64,000 nucleotides of DNA. Source: Hymenobacter wooponensis (GTDB taxonomy: Bacteria; Bacteroidota; Bacteroidia; Cytophagales; Hymenobacteraceae). Location of the stretch: positions 186,001 to 250,000 of the forward strand of contig NZ_SRKZ01000001.1 of assembly GCF_004745865.1 (NCBI RefSeq), given 5' to 3'. Both the position numbers and the translations under genes were made by a program. This document shows positions 54,416 to 62,618 of the stretch, piece after piece (position 1 is the stretch's first letter; every line of letters begins with the position of its first letter). The notes under the pieces are model-generated. The model made no database searches. It was given only the letters and a program-made list of their open reading frames with translations, and had not been told where the DNA came from.

Positions 54416-56836
54416 CTAGTAGATAGCTGGAAAACGCTTGGGGTCGGTTTCCTGCATCATTTCATACACCGTATCAAACACATCCTCGGCGTTGGGCTTG
54501 GAGAAATAGTCGCCGTCGGAGCCGTAGGGCGGGCGGTGAGCCTGCGCTGAGAGGCAGCGCGGAGCTGAGTCGAGGAGTTGATAGGCTCCTTGCTCGTCAA
54601 TTACCTGCTGCATCATGTAGGCAGTAGCCCCACCGGGTACATCTTCGTCAGCGAACAACACACGATTGGTCTTGCGGATGCTATCTGAAATAGCCTGCTC
54701 AATGTCGAAAGGTAATAAGGTCTGCACGTCAATAATCTCGACGGAGATTCCTACTTCCTCTAGCTGCTTAGCGGCATCCTGCACAATCCGGCACATAGAG
54801 CCGTAGGTTACAATGGTTAGGTCCTTACCCTCCCGAATCACTTCCGGTACGCCCAAGGGCACTGTGAACTCACCTATGTTTTGCGGAATACGCTCCTTGA
54901 GGCGGTAGCCGTTGAGGCACTCAATCACGATGGCTGGCTCATCGGCCCGCAGGAGCGTGTTATAGAAGCCGGCGGCCTGGGTCATGTCGCGCGGCACGCA
55001 CAGGTGAATACCGCGTATGCTGCCCAGAATCATCTGAATTGGTGAGCCGCTATGCCAAATGCCTTCCAGGCGGTGGCCCCGCGTCCGGACGATAAGGGGA
55101 GCCTTCTGCCCACCTTTAGTTCGGTACTGCAGGCTAGCTACATCGTCACTAAGAATCTGGATGGCGTAGAGCAAGTAATCGAGATACTGAATCTCCGTGA
55201 TGGGGCGTAGGCCACGCAGCGCGGCACCAATACCCTGGCCTACAATGGTGCATTCCCGGATGCCGGTATCAGTTACGCGCAGCTCACCAAACTTCTCCTG
55301 CAAACCAGCAAAGGCCTGGTTTACGTCACCGATGCGTCCTACGTCCTCACCAATGGCGAAAATGCGGGGGTCGCGGCGGAAGTTGGCTTCGAAGCAGGCC
55401 TGTAGTACCTCGCGGCCGTCTACCTGGGGAGTATTTGGCGCAAACTCTGCCTTAATTTCTTCGATATTAAGCGCTGCTTCTTCGCTCTGGCTGAAGAGGT
55501 AGGAGTTGTAGCGGTCAGAGTTTTCGGCCAGGGCTTGCTCCAACCAGTTCTGTAGGTCGCGGCGGGCAGCACTGCGGGCGCCCCGAACGCGGCGCAGCAC
55601 GCGGCGCACCGTGCGCACCAGATCGGCACGAATGGGGGCTGGGTTTTGGGCCAGGGGCTCCACCAGCTCATGCAGTTGGTGCTCGGTGCCCGTTTCAGCT
55701 ACCAGCTTGTTGAGCAGGCTTACCACCTCACTCCGTTCTTGCTTGATGGGGTTGAAGAAAGACTCCCATGCAGCTACGCGGGCCTGCTTAACGGTTTCTT
55801 TAGCTTCGTTTTCAATTTGATCCAGCTCCTCTTCCGCAACCTGCCCTTCGGCTAGCAGCCACTCGCGCATTTTGCGCAGACAGTCGTGCTCTTCTTCCCA
55901 GCTTAGGCGGTCTTTGCTCTTGTAGCGCTCATGCGAGCCCGAAGTGCTGTGGCCCTGAGGCTGCGTTACTTCGGTTACGTGGATGAGCACGGGCACGTGC
56001 TGGGTGCGGCACACTTCGGCGGCGCGCTGGTAGGTGTCAATCAACGCCGCATAATCCCAGCCTTTCACTACAAAAATCTCAAAGCCCTCTTGGCCTTCGC
56101 CTTCGCGCTGCAAACCTTTCAGGATTTCTGAGATATTCTGTTTGGTGGTCTGGTATTCAGCGGGCACTGAAATGCCGTAGTGGTCATCCCACACACTTAC
56201 CAACATGGGAATCTGTAGTACGCCAGCGGCATTCAGGGCCTCGAAGAACATGCCTTCTGAGGTGCTGGCGTTACCAATAGTACCAAAAGCCACTTCGTTG
56301 CCATTAACCGAGAACTGCGTCATGGTGTGCAGCTCAGGGTTTTGGCGGTATAGCTTGGAAGCGTAGGCCAGGCCTACGAGGCGGGGCATCTGGCCGCCCG
56401 TGGGCGAGATATCGGCTGAGGAGTTTTTGCTTTCCGCGAGGTTTTTAAACTGACCGTCTTCGTCGAGCAGGCGCGTGCCGAAGTGGCCGTTCATAGCACG
56501 GCCGGCTGTGGACGGCTCCGCTTCCACATCGGGATGGGCGTAGAGCTGGGCAAAGTATTGCTGCAGAGTAAGCTCGCCGATAGCCAGCATGAAGGTTTGG
56601 TCGCGGTAGTAGCCAGAGCGCCAGTCGCCGGCCCGGAAAGCACGGGCCATGGCCAACTGCGGCACCTCCTTGCCATCACCGAAGATGCCAAACTTGGCCT
56701 TGCCCATAAATACTTCTTTGCGCCCCGCCAGCGAGGCCTGCCGGCTTTCCCACCCCAGGCGGTAATCACGAAGCAGCTCTTCTTTGCTTAAGGTGGCGGC
56801 AGTAACCATTAAATCGGCAGTTTCAGCGGTGGACAT
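54416..56836 (-). CDS. fused E1 alpha/beta thiamine-dependent 2-oxoacid dehydrogenase
   Basis: This protein has 806 residues from the ATG at 56836; a -7 box at 56909-56916 rules against the longer frame. Residues about 10-390 are the E1 alpha part (GYYRDQTFMLAIGE, SPTGGQMPRLVGLAYASK, the ThDP region NASTSEGMFFEALNAAG). Residues about 480-806 are E1 beta (IFAIGEDVGRIGDVNQAF, TDTGIRECTIVGQGIGAALRGLRPITEIQY, FADEDVPGGATAYM, GDYFSKPNAEDV). It decarboxylates a branched-chain 2-oxoacid or pyruvate and hands the acyl group to an E2. The fused form is known in Bacteroidota. E2 and E3 are not in the window. Confidence 0.92.
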   Translation of the reverse strand: MSTAETADLMVTAATLSKEELLRDYRLGWESRQASLAGRKEVFMGKAKFGIFGDGKEVPQLAMARAFRAGDWRSGYYRDQTFMLAIGELTLQQYFAQLYAHPDVEAEPSTAGRAMNGHFGTRLLDEDGQFKNLAESKNSSADISPTGGQMPRLVGLAYASKLYRQNPELHTMTQFSVNGNEVAFGTIGNASTSEGMFFEALNAAGVLQIPMLVSVWDDHYGISVPAEYQTTKQNISEILKGLQREGEGQEGFEIFVVKGWDYAALIDTYQRAAEVCRTQHVPVLIHVTEVTQPQGHSTSGSHERYKSKDRLSWEEEHDCLRKMREWLLAEGQVAEEELDQIENEAKETVKQARVAAWESFFNPIKQERSEVVSLLNKLVAETGTEHQLHELVEPLAQNPAPIRADLVRTVRRVLRRVRGARSAARRDLQNWLEQALAENSDRYNSYLFSQSEEAALNIEEIKAEFAPNTPQVDGREVLQACFEANFRRDPRIFAIGEDVGRIGDVNQAFAGLQEKFGELRVTDTGIRECTIVGQGIGAALRGLRPITEIQYLDYLLYAIQILSDDVASLQYRTKGGQKAPLIVRTRGHRLEGIWHSGSPIQMILGSIRGIHLCVPRDMTQAAGFYNTLLRADEPAIVIECLNGYRLKERIPQNIGEFTVPLGVPEVIREGKDLTIVTYGSMCRIVQDAAKQLEEVGISVEIIDVQTLLPFDIEQAISDSIRKTNRVLFADEDVPGGATAYMMQQVIDEQGAYQLLDSAPRCLSAQAHRPPYGSDGDYFSKPNAEDVFDTVYEMMQETDPKRFPAIY

Positions 56837-56908
56837 AGAAAGCAGAACGGATAAAGGTGGGGGCGGGTGTAGAGTGGGTGAGAACCCGCTTCCGGGGAAA
56901 CAGGCCCT

Positions 56909-56916
56909 CAAAAGTA
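56909..56916 (-). promoter_or_regulatory. -7 promoter element of the E1 gene
   Basis: Minus-strand TACTTTTG matches TAnnTTTG about 70 bases before the ATG at 56836. No clear -33 element is seen. Confidence 0.5.
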
Positions 56917-56987
56917 CGGATTTGCCACTGATCCGGCCGCGTGCCGGAGTAAGGCTACTTTAGCGGCAGAAAGCAGGGTTTATTAAC

Positions 56988-56995
56988 TATCTTTG
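56988..56995 (+). promoter_or_regulatory. -7 promoter element upstream of the DUF1573 gene
   Basis: TATCTTTG matches TAnnTTTG. The transcript would start near 56999 and carry a 140-base leader that includes a duplicated copy of the gene's first codons. Confidence 0.6.
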
Positions 56996-57050
56996 ATAAA
57001 GGGAGCTGACTGATTGCCGTTAGAAGTTGGAAGAAGTGCGGAACAGAAGA

Positions 57051-57116
57051 ATGAAACGTTTGTTCTCGCTAGGAACTTCCAGCTGCCATGCGCCAAGTAA
57101 GCCCCTCACCTACTGA
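57051..57116 (+). CDS. 21-codon upstream frame duplicating the start of the DUF1573 gene
   Basis: ATGAAACGTTTGTTCTCGCT at 57051 is a near copy of ATGAAACACTTGTTCTCGCT at 57142, with two differences in 20 bases. It encodes MKRLFSL like the gene's own MKHLFSL, then diverges and stops at TGA (57114-57116). It could be a remnant of a duplicated signal-peptide start or a translated upstream frame. Confidence 0.3.
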   Translation: MKRLFSLGTSSCHAPSKPLTY

Positions 57117-57141
57117 TTTCTAACGCTAAGCTTCCTATAAG

Positions 57142-57915
57142 ATGAAACACTTGTTCTCGCTGTTAGTAGCCCTGCTTGTGGCCGCAGCTTCGCACGCTCA
57201 AGGGGTGCTGCAGTTTGAAAAGGAACTCCACGACTTCGGTAATGTGCCCGAAGGCACCATGGCTACCCATGAGTTCAAGTTTAAGAATACCGGCAATCAG
57301 CCCGTTATCATTGCCAACGTACAGGCATCCTGCGGCTGTACTACCCCCGATTGGACTAAAACGCCCGTGATGCCCGGCAAAACCGGCATTGTGAAAGCCG
57401 TGTACAGCAGCTCCGGCCGCCCCGGTATCTTCAACAAAACCGTGACGGTAACCAGCAATGCGGCCACACCCAGCACTGTGCTCACCATCAAGGGTAACGT
57501 GCTGAACAAAGACCAGATTAAGGCTACCCTTACGCCCGCTCAGCTGGCCCAAGGCCCCAAGCTGGAGCTAGACCGCGCTGGCCACGACTTCGGCAAGATG
57601 GAGGCCGGCCAGACGCCCTCAGCCCGCTTCACGGTGAAGAACACTGGTAAGCAGGACCTGGTGCTGAGCGCAGTGCAGTCGCAGTGCTACTGCGTGGGCT
57701 ACAAGGCAGTGCCAGCGCCTATTAAGCCGGGCCAGAGCGCAACCATTGAGCTAGTGTACAACCAGCGCAAGCTAGGCCCTCAGCAGGAGGCCGTAACCAT
57801 CACCAGCAATGACATGCATGGCGACGCCAAGCTTACGCTGAAAGCCAACGTGGTGCAGGACTTGAACGCTGGCAGCATGGTGAAAGAAAGTGGCTCTACC
57901 GTGCCATTCAAATAG
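57142..57915 (+). CDS. periplasmic protein with two DUF1573 domains
   Basis: This 257-residue protein has a signal peptide (MKHLFSLLVALLVAAASHAQ). It contains two tandem DUF1573 units (about 22-115 and 145-240), each opening with HDFG and holding a conserved Cys-containing turn: SCGCTTPDW in the first and QCYCVGYK in the second. DUF1573 forms an Ig-like (ASH/MSP-like) fold common in Bacteroidota; its role is not established. A strong terminator follows, so it is monocistronic. Confidence 0.88.
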   Translation: MKHLFSLLVALLVAAASHAQGVLQFEKELHDFGNVPEGTMATHEFKFKNTGNQPVIIANVQASCGCTTPDWTKTPVMPGKTGIVKAVYSSSGRPGIFNKTVTVTSNAATPSTVLTIKGNVLNKDQIKATLTPAQLAQGPKLELDRAGHDFGKMEAGQTPSARFTVKNTGKQDLVLSAVQSQCYCVGYKAVPAPIKPGQSATIELVYNQRKLGPQQEAVTITSNDMHGDAKLTLKANVVQDLNAGSMVKESGSTVPFK

Positions 57916-57959
57916 GCCTACAGCTCTATTCAGATCAGCCTTCTTCTAGCAATAGCTGA

Positions 57960-58024
57960 GGCCCTTCTCGCGCAGCCAAAGCAGACGTAACCACGTCGGC
58001 TCCAGCAGCGGGAAGGGCCTTTTT
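57960..58024 (+). terminator. terminator after the DUF1573 gene
   Basis: A 12-bp outer stem (57960-57971 with 58008-58019, one G-U pair) encloses a long loop with its own small hairpin (ACGT..ACGT near 57985-57996). Five T follow. Confidence 0.75.
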
Positions 58025-58076
58025 GTTTATCCGAACGTCATTCTACTTTACCGTGTTACCTCAGCGAATTCCGCCT

Positions 58077-58084
58077 TATCTTTG
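58077..58084 (+). promoter_or_regulatory. -7 promoter element of ald
   Basis: TATCTTTG matches TAnnTTTG 53 bases before the ald ATG. The -33 region is weak. Confidence 0.6.
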
Positions 58085-58137
58085 CCCCCGCTTTCAGAGC
58101 GCTATCATCCACCCACCTTCACCCTTCGCTTCAAGCC

Positions 58138-59265
58138 ATGCTAATCGGCGTACCAAAAGAAATTAAGAACAACGAAAACCGGGTAGGCCTCACGCCTGCC
58201 GGCGTAGCTGAATTCCGTAAGCACGGTCACGATGTGTACGTGCAGGCTACGGCTGGCTTGGGCAGCGGCTTCCAGGATGCCGAGTACGAGCAGGCTGGCG
58301 CTACCATCCTTCCCACTATTGAGGATGTGTATGCCAAGGCTGAAATGATTGTGAAGGTGAAGGAGCCGATTGCTTCGGAATACCCCCTCATCAAGGAAAA
58401 TCAACTGCTGTTTACCTACTTCCACTTTGCCTCGGGCGAGGAGCTGACTCACGCCATGATTGAGCGCAAAGCGGTTTGCCTGGCCTACGAAACGGTAGAG
58501 CTACCCTCGCGCGCCCTGCCCCTGCTCATCCCGATGAGCGAAGTGGCTGGCCGCATGGCACCCCAGGAAGGTGCTAAGTACCTGGAGAAGCCCCTGAAAG
58601 GCCGTGGCATTTTGCTGGGTGGCGTACCCGGTGTGAAGCCCGCCGAAGTACTGGTGTTGGGTGCTGGCATCGTGGGCACGCAAGCGGCTAAAATTGCTGC
58701 TGGCCTGGGTGCTCAGGTAACCATCATGGACATCAGCCTGAACCGTCTGCGCGAGCTGGACGACTTCATGCCCAAGAACGTGGTAACGCAGTACTCCAAC
58801 GAGTACAACATCCGCGAAGCCATCAAAACCGCTGACCTCATCATTGGCGCAGTGCTGATTCCGGGTGCTAAGGCTCCCCACCTCATCACCCGCGACATGC
58901 TTAAGACCATGAAGGCCGGCACTGTGCTGGTTGACGTGGCCGTGGATCAGGGTGGTTGCATCGAGACTTGCAAGCCTACCACCCACGAGAACCCCACCTT
59001 CATCATCGACGACATCGTGCACTATTGCGTAGCTAACATGCCCGGTGCTGTGCCGTACACTTCTACCTTGGCTCTGACCAACGCTACGCTGCCCTACGCC
59101 GTGAAGCTGGCTAACCTGGGCTGGCAGGAAGCCTGCCGTCGCGACGAGGCTCTGCGCCTCGGCCTGAACGTGGTGCACGGCAAAGTTGTGTACAAAGGTG
59201 TAGCCGAAGCCTGGGGCCTGCCCCTGGAGACGGTTGACTCCGTAATGGAAGGCGCTGTTGCGTAA
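58138..59265 (+). CDS. ald: alanine dehydrogenase
   Basis: This 375-residue NAD-dependent enzyme interconverts alanine and pyruvate plus ammonia. It opens with [23 protein letters not shown]. The substrate-binding Lys lies in VKVKEPI and the catalytic His in FTYFHFAS. The Rossmann motif is [14 protein letters not shown], and [12 protein letters not shown] and [15 protein letters not shown] follow. The length and blocks are typical. It is flanked by terminators and has its own promoter, so it is a single-gene unit. Confidence 0.96.
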   Translation: MLIGVPKEIKNNENRVGLTPAGVAEFRKHGHDVYVQATAGLGSGFQDAEYEQAGATILPTIEDVYAKAEMIVKVKEPIASEYPLIKENQLLFTYFHFASGEELTHAMIERKAVCLAYETVELPSRALPLLIPMSEVAGRMAPQEGAKYLEKPLKGRGILLGGVPGVKPAEVLVLGAGIVGTQAAKIAAGLGAQVTIMDISLNRLRELDDFMPKNVVTQYSNEYNIREAIKTADLIIGAVLIPGAKAPHLITRDMLKTMKAGTVLVDVAVDQGGCIETCKPTTHENPTFIIDDIVHYCVANMPGAVPYTSTLALTNATLPYAVKLANLGWQEACRRDEALRLGLNVVHGKVVYKGVAEAWGLPLETVDSVMEGAVA

Positions 59266-59289
59266 GCAACTTCAGTAGCCTCTAAGTAG

Positions 59290-59327
59290 AAAAGCCTTCC
59301 CGGCCTGATGGTCGGGGAGGCTTTTTC
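59290..59327 (+). terminator. terminator after ald
   Basis: A 15-bp stem (59290-59304 with 59311-59325, two G-U or mismatch pairs) with a 6-base loop ends in five T. Confidence 0.85.
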
Positions 59328-59330
59328 TGT

Positions 59331-59431
59331 AGCGCGAAGCTCCAGCTTGGCGTTTCTTGGTTAATATTCTGGTAGAACAGCCGCCATTGGCAGCTGTTCT
59401 ACGCAACGCGACGAAGCTGGAGCTTCGCGCT
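59331..59431. repeat. REP-like nested inverted repeat element
   Basis: Outer arms AGCGCGAAGCTCCAGCTT (59331-59348) and its exact complement (59414-59431) enclose an inner hairpin GTAGAACAGCCGC / GCAGCTGTTCTAC (59372-59384 with 59390-59402, one G-U). Each outer arm is itself nearly palindromic around CGAAGCT..AGCTTCG. The 101-base unit fills the gap between the ald terminator and the next gene. Its layout resembles extragenic palindromes or a small MITE. Confidence 0.75.
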
Positions 59432-59439
59432 CCTCCCTT

Positions 59440-60042
59440 ATGAAAGGCATCCTATTTACCGGTGGCGAACTAACGGACCTCGTAAGCTTTGCCCGCCTTC
59501 CCTCCTACCTGCAAGCCTTCCTGCGCGAGCAGAACGGCGTGGTGGCCTACTTCGGTGGCCTACACATCCGCGGCTGCGTGTCGGAGCCCTCCTGGCATTC
59601 CCTTGCTGAAGTATGGCAAGGCGAAAACGCTTTCTGGCGCACCTACGATACGGTGGTAGAAACCGACATCCCGTTTGCGCAAGACTGCGTGGGCAACCAA
59701 TTCCTGCTCCGCGGCGATGCTGTGCTCTTTCTGGACACTGAAACCGGGGAGCTGGCCGACCTAGAGGTAGACTTCAAACACTTCCTGTTCGGGGCTGAGA
59801 AATTCCCACTGGATGCGCTGGGCATGGAGCCGCTGCGGGCATTCCAGCAACGTGGCGGTGTGTTGCAACCCGGCCAACTGCTAAGCCTGTTTCCGCCGTT
59901 GTGCATTGAAACGGCCCAGCAAAAGCCCCGAGTGCAGCCGCAAAGCGTGGCCGCTCGCCTGGCCTGGCTGGCCGACTTATACCGCCAAATCAAGAACCTG
60001 CCCGACGGTCAACATCTGCAACTCAAGCCTCTTCAGGAATAA
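59440..60042 (+). CDS. SMI1/KNR4-like domain protein
   Basis: This 200-residue cytoplasmic protein has the SMI1/KNR4 (SUKH-type) pattern: an early LPSYLQAFLREQNGVVAYFGGLHI, a middle IPFAQDCVGNQFLLRGDAVLFLDTETGELAD and a following DFKHFLFG. Family members serve as immunity or scaffold proteins, but this one sits alone with a membrane enzyme gene 15 bases downstream, so it is probably cotranscribed with it. The family match is by pattern and its role is unknown. Confidence 0.7.
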   Translation: MKGILFTGGELTDLVSFARLPSYLQAFLREQNGVVAYFGGLHIRGCVSEPSWHSLAEVWQGENAFWRTYDTVVETDIPFAQDCVGNQFLLRGDAVLFLDTETGELADLEVDFKHFLFGAEKFPLDALGMEPLRAFQQRGGVLQPGQLLSLFPPLCIETAQQKPRVQPQSVAARLAWLADLYRQIKNLPDGQHLQLKPLQE

Positions 60043-60057
60043 CCGTTACTTGCGCTG

Positions 60058-61956
60058 ATGCTCTCTCCCGTTCTGCGCCTGCTGCTTCGTCGGTTCCTGC
60101 TACTGCTGGGGGTCTACCTGCTACTGCGGTTGGCCTTCTACCTGGCAAACCAAACGGTTTTCCAGGAGGCCACTATCAGTCAGGTTCTGCTGGCTTTCTG
60201 GCATGGCTTCCGCTTTGATATTTCGGCGCTGCTGCTGCTGAATATTCCGTTTCTGGCGCTGTCCCTGGTGCCCAACTTTGGGCGCACCTGGCAGCGCACT
60301 TTACGGGGCGTGTACCTGACGCTGAACGCCACAGGCATGGCACTCAACCTGATTGACACCCAATATTTCAAGTTTATCGGGCGGCGCACCAGCGACGAGT
60401 TGTTCACTATTACTGGCGACATTGAGCGACAGGCGGGGCAGCTCGTAGGCCACTATTGGTTTCTGCTGATTCCGTTTGCGGCTCTGTTTGGGTTGCTCTG
60501 GTACCTGTACCCTATGCCCAGCCCAACGGAGGCAGCGTATTATCAACAGCCTCGTACCTCGCGGAGTATCCTGCGGACTGGCCTAGAGCTTATTGTGGTG
60601 GCGGGTCTGGCGGTATTGGGTATCCGGGGTGGCCTACAGCTTAAGCCCCTGCGTACCGGCCATGCTTTTATGCAGACGCCCCCAGTGCTAGGCCACTTGG
60701 CTCTGAACAGTACCTTCACCTTTCTAAAAAGTCTGGGCTACGAGCCCGTTGAGCGTTTAGACTACTTCTCTTCCCCGCAGAAGTTGCAGGCCGCTCTGGC
60801 TGCCCGAGTACCAGCCCCTCGCCCTAAAGCCCCACGTGATAACGTGGTGATACTGCTGGTCGAGAGCTTCGCCTCCGAGTATAATGGTATTGAAAACGGC
60901 GGCCGCGGCTACACGCCATTTTTCGATTCGCTGGCCACGCAGGGCCTTTTCTTTCGGGAGCACTACGCTAATGGCCGCCGCTCCATTGAGGCGCTGCCGG
61001 CGGTGCTGGCGGGTTTACCCTCGCTCATGGAGAGCCCATTCATCACCTCCAACTTCCAGACCGATGAGCTCCATGGCCTGGGTGAGCTGCTGGGCAAGCA
61101 GGGTTATGCTACCTCAGTCTACCACGGAGCCCAAAACGGCACCATGGGCTTTAATACCTTTTCGGGTATTACGGGCATTCAGAAATACTATGGCCTGACG
61201 GAATACCCCGGCGGTGCCAAAAGCCCCGATTTCGACGGGCACTGGGGCATTTTTGACGAGCCGTACCTGCAATACTTTGCGCAGCAGCTCACCAAACAGC
61301 CCGAGCCCTTCTTCTCCACGGTATTTACCCTGACTTCGCATGAGCCTTTCCCGGTGCCTGCCAAGTACAAAGGCAAGTTCAGCCGGGGCAAGCTACCCAT
61401 TCACGCCTCCATCGGCTACACCGACTTTGCGTTGCGGCAGTTTTTCAAAATGGCCTCGCGGCAGCCCTGGTACCAGCATACGTTGTTCATCCTACTCGCC
61501 GACCATACTTCGCAAACTTTACGGCGTGACTATCAGAACCTGCTCGGCAGCTACAAAACGCCCCTACTGCTCTTTCACCCCGGCGGTACTCTACCGGCCG
61601 CTGATGTCCACCGTATCACTCAGCAAGCCGATGTGCCAGCCACGGTGCTGGATTACTTGGGCATAGCTGCTCCGCACCAACTGCTGCCCTTTGGTTATTC
61701 CGTTTTCGACTCGGGCACCGGCGGCCGCGCCTTGTTTCTAAGCGGTGGCTCACACTACCTCGTGCACCACGACTATGTAACCGAGTTGACGCCTGACAGC
61801 CAAGTCCGGCTCTACCCGTACCGTACGCACTCCATGCCCGCCAGCCCCCTAGCCCACCCCGACCCTGAAAAGCTGCGCTCCTATGGCAACGAGCTGAAGG
61901 CCTGCACGCAGTTCTTCACGAATGGCTTAGTAGATAACAAATTATACAAGCAGTAA
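60058..61956 (+). CDS. LTA synthase/phosphoglycerol transferase family membrane sulfatase-fold protein
   Basis: This 632-residue protein has five or so N-terminal transmembrane helices (to about residue 215), then an alkaline-phosphatase/sulfatase-fold domain outside the membrane. The metal site starts at NVVILLVESFASEYNG, the catalytic region is YANGRRSIEALPAVLAGLPSL (Ser in place of the LtaS Thr), and TLFILLADHTSQ and late metal ligands follow. In Gram-positives such enzymes polymerise glycerol phosphate. In Bacteroidota they more likely decorate lipids or glycans with phosphoglycerol or phosphoethanolamine. It forms a pair with the SMI1-like gene. Confidence 0.88.
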   Translation: MLSPVLRLLLRRFLLLLGVYLLLRLAFYLANQTVFQEATISQVLLAFWHGFRFDISALLLLNIPFLALSLVPNFGRTWQRTLRGVYLTLNATGMALNLIDTQYFKFIGRRTSDELFTITGDIERQAGQLVGHYWFLLIPFAALFGLLWYLYPMPSPTEAAYYQQPRTSRSILRTGLELIVVAGLAVLGIRGGLQLKPLRTGHAFMQTPPVLGHLALNSTFTFLKSLGYEPVERLDYFSSPQKLQAALAARVPAPRPKAPRDNVVILLVESFASEYNGIENGGRGYTPFFDSLATQGLFFREHYANGRRSIEALPAVLAGLPSLMESPFITSNFQTDELHGLGELLGKQGYATSVYHGAQNGTMGFNTFSGITGIQKYYGLTEYPGGAKSPDFDGHWGIFDEPYLQYFAQQLTKQPEPFFSTVFTLTSHEPFPVPAKYKGKFSRGKLPIHASIGYTDFALRQFFKMASRQPWYQHTLFILLADHTSQTLRRDYQNLLGSYKTPLLLFHPGGTLPAADVHRITQQADVPATVLDYLGIAAPHQLLPFGYSVFDSGTGGRALFLSGGSHYLVHHDYVTELTPDSQVRLYPYRTHSMPASPLAHPDPEKLRSYGNELKACTQFFTNGLVDNKLYKQ

Positions 61957-61979
61957 GGTGGCTAGGCCACTTTACTCAA

Positions 61980-62438
61980 TTACTCAAGCAATAAATCACC
62001 GTAAGCTGGCACTTCTAGGAGGCGCTCGTTGGTGCGCTGCTCAAAATTCACGCGCCAGCAGAAATGCTGCAGGCCATTAGTTAGTAGTAGCAGCGAGGCA
62101 CCGATGGTTTGATTATAGGTGGCAGCCTGCATGGCTACGGCAGCAGTTATGGCCACGGACGGTGCTTTGCACTCCACTAGCAGCAGGGGCTGGCCATCAG
62201 GGCCGAGGGCACAGAGGTCGGTGCGCTTTTGGCGCTGGTTGTAGCGGTGCCCGCGCTCCAGGGAAAGCAAGCCTTTGGGGTAGCCGCGGTGGTTGATGAG
62301 GTAATGGACCACATGCTGCCGAACCCATTCTTCGGGGGTTAGTACTACTTGTTTGCGGCGTAATACATCCCAGATCAGCAAATTTTCGCTGGATTTCGTA
62401 ACTTTGTATTCGAAAGGCGGCAGGTTCAACTCTTGCAT
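61980..62438 (-). CDS. orphan HsdR N-terminal (PD-(D/E)xK) domain protein
   Basis: This protein has 152 residues from the ATG at 62438 (MQELNLPPFEYKV); a TTG nine bases upstream falls in the promoter element. It matches the type I restriction HsdR_N domain: EEWVRQHVVHYLINHRGYP, KRTDLCALGPDGQPLLLVECKAP with the D and ExK nuclease residues, and AAVAMQAATYNQTIGASLLLLTNG. No HsdS, HsdM or helicase part is present. Stand-alone copies are common in Bacteroidota and their role is unknown. It is divergent from amn. Confidence 0.87.
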   Translation of the reverse strand: MQELNLPPFEYKVTKSSENLLIWDVLRRKQVVLTPEEWVRQHVVHYLINHRGYPKGLLSLERGHRYNQRQKRTDLCALGPDGQPLLLVECKAPSVAITAAVAMQAATYNQTIGASLLLLTNGLQHFCWRVNFEQRTNERLLEVPAYGDLLLE

Positions 62439-62444
62439 CACCTC

Positions 62445-62452
62445 CAAAGGTA
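62445..62452 (-). promoter_or_regulatory. -7 promoter element abutting the HsdR_N gene
   Basis: Minus-strand TACCTTTG matches TAnnTTTG and ends only seven bases before the ATG at 62438. The mRNA would be nearly leaderless. Confidence 0.6.
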
Positions 62453-62618
62453 CGGCCCAGGACTTCAGTTCCCGCTTTTCGCCCCGTACCGTCGTACCCT
62501 CCCGGGTTCCGACGGTTTTTTTGTATCCAATGGAAAAAGATAGTCGGAAGTGAATACTGTTTTTACGTATCTACTGCTTTCCCTGTCTCTCCCTAACCTT
62601 TACACATTTTAATTGCCT

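Noticed and set aside
58501..59178. 225-codon minus-strand frame inside ald
   Set aside because: It is a shadow of the alanine dehydrogenase gene, with no domain resemblance and no promoter.
59331..59431. CRISPR-like or tRNA-like structure
   Set aside because: There is a single inverted unit with no spacers and no cloverleaf or T-loop motif; it fits a REP-like repeat better.
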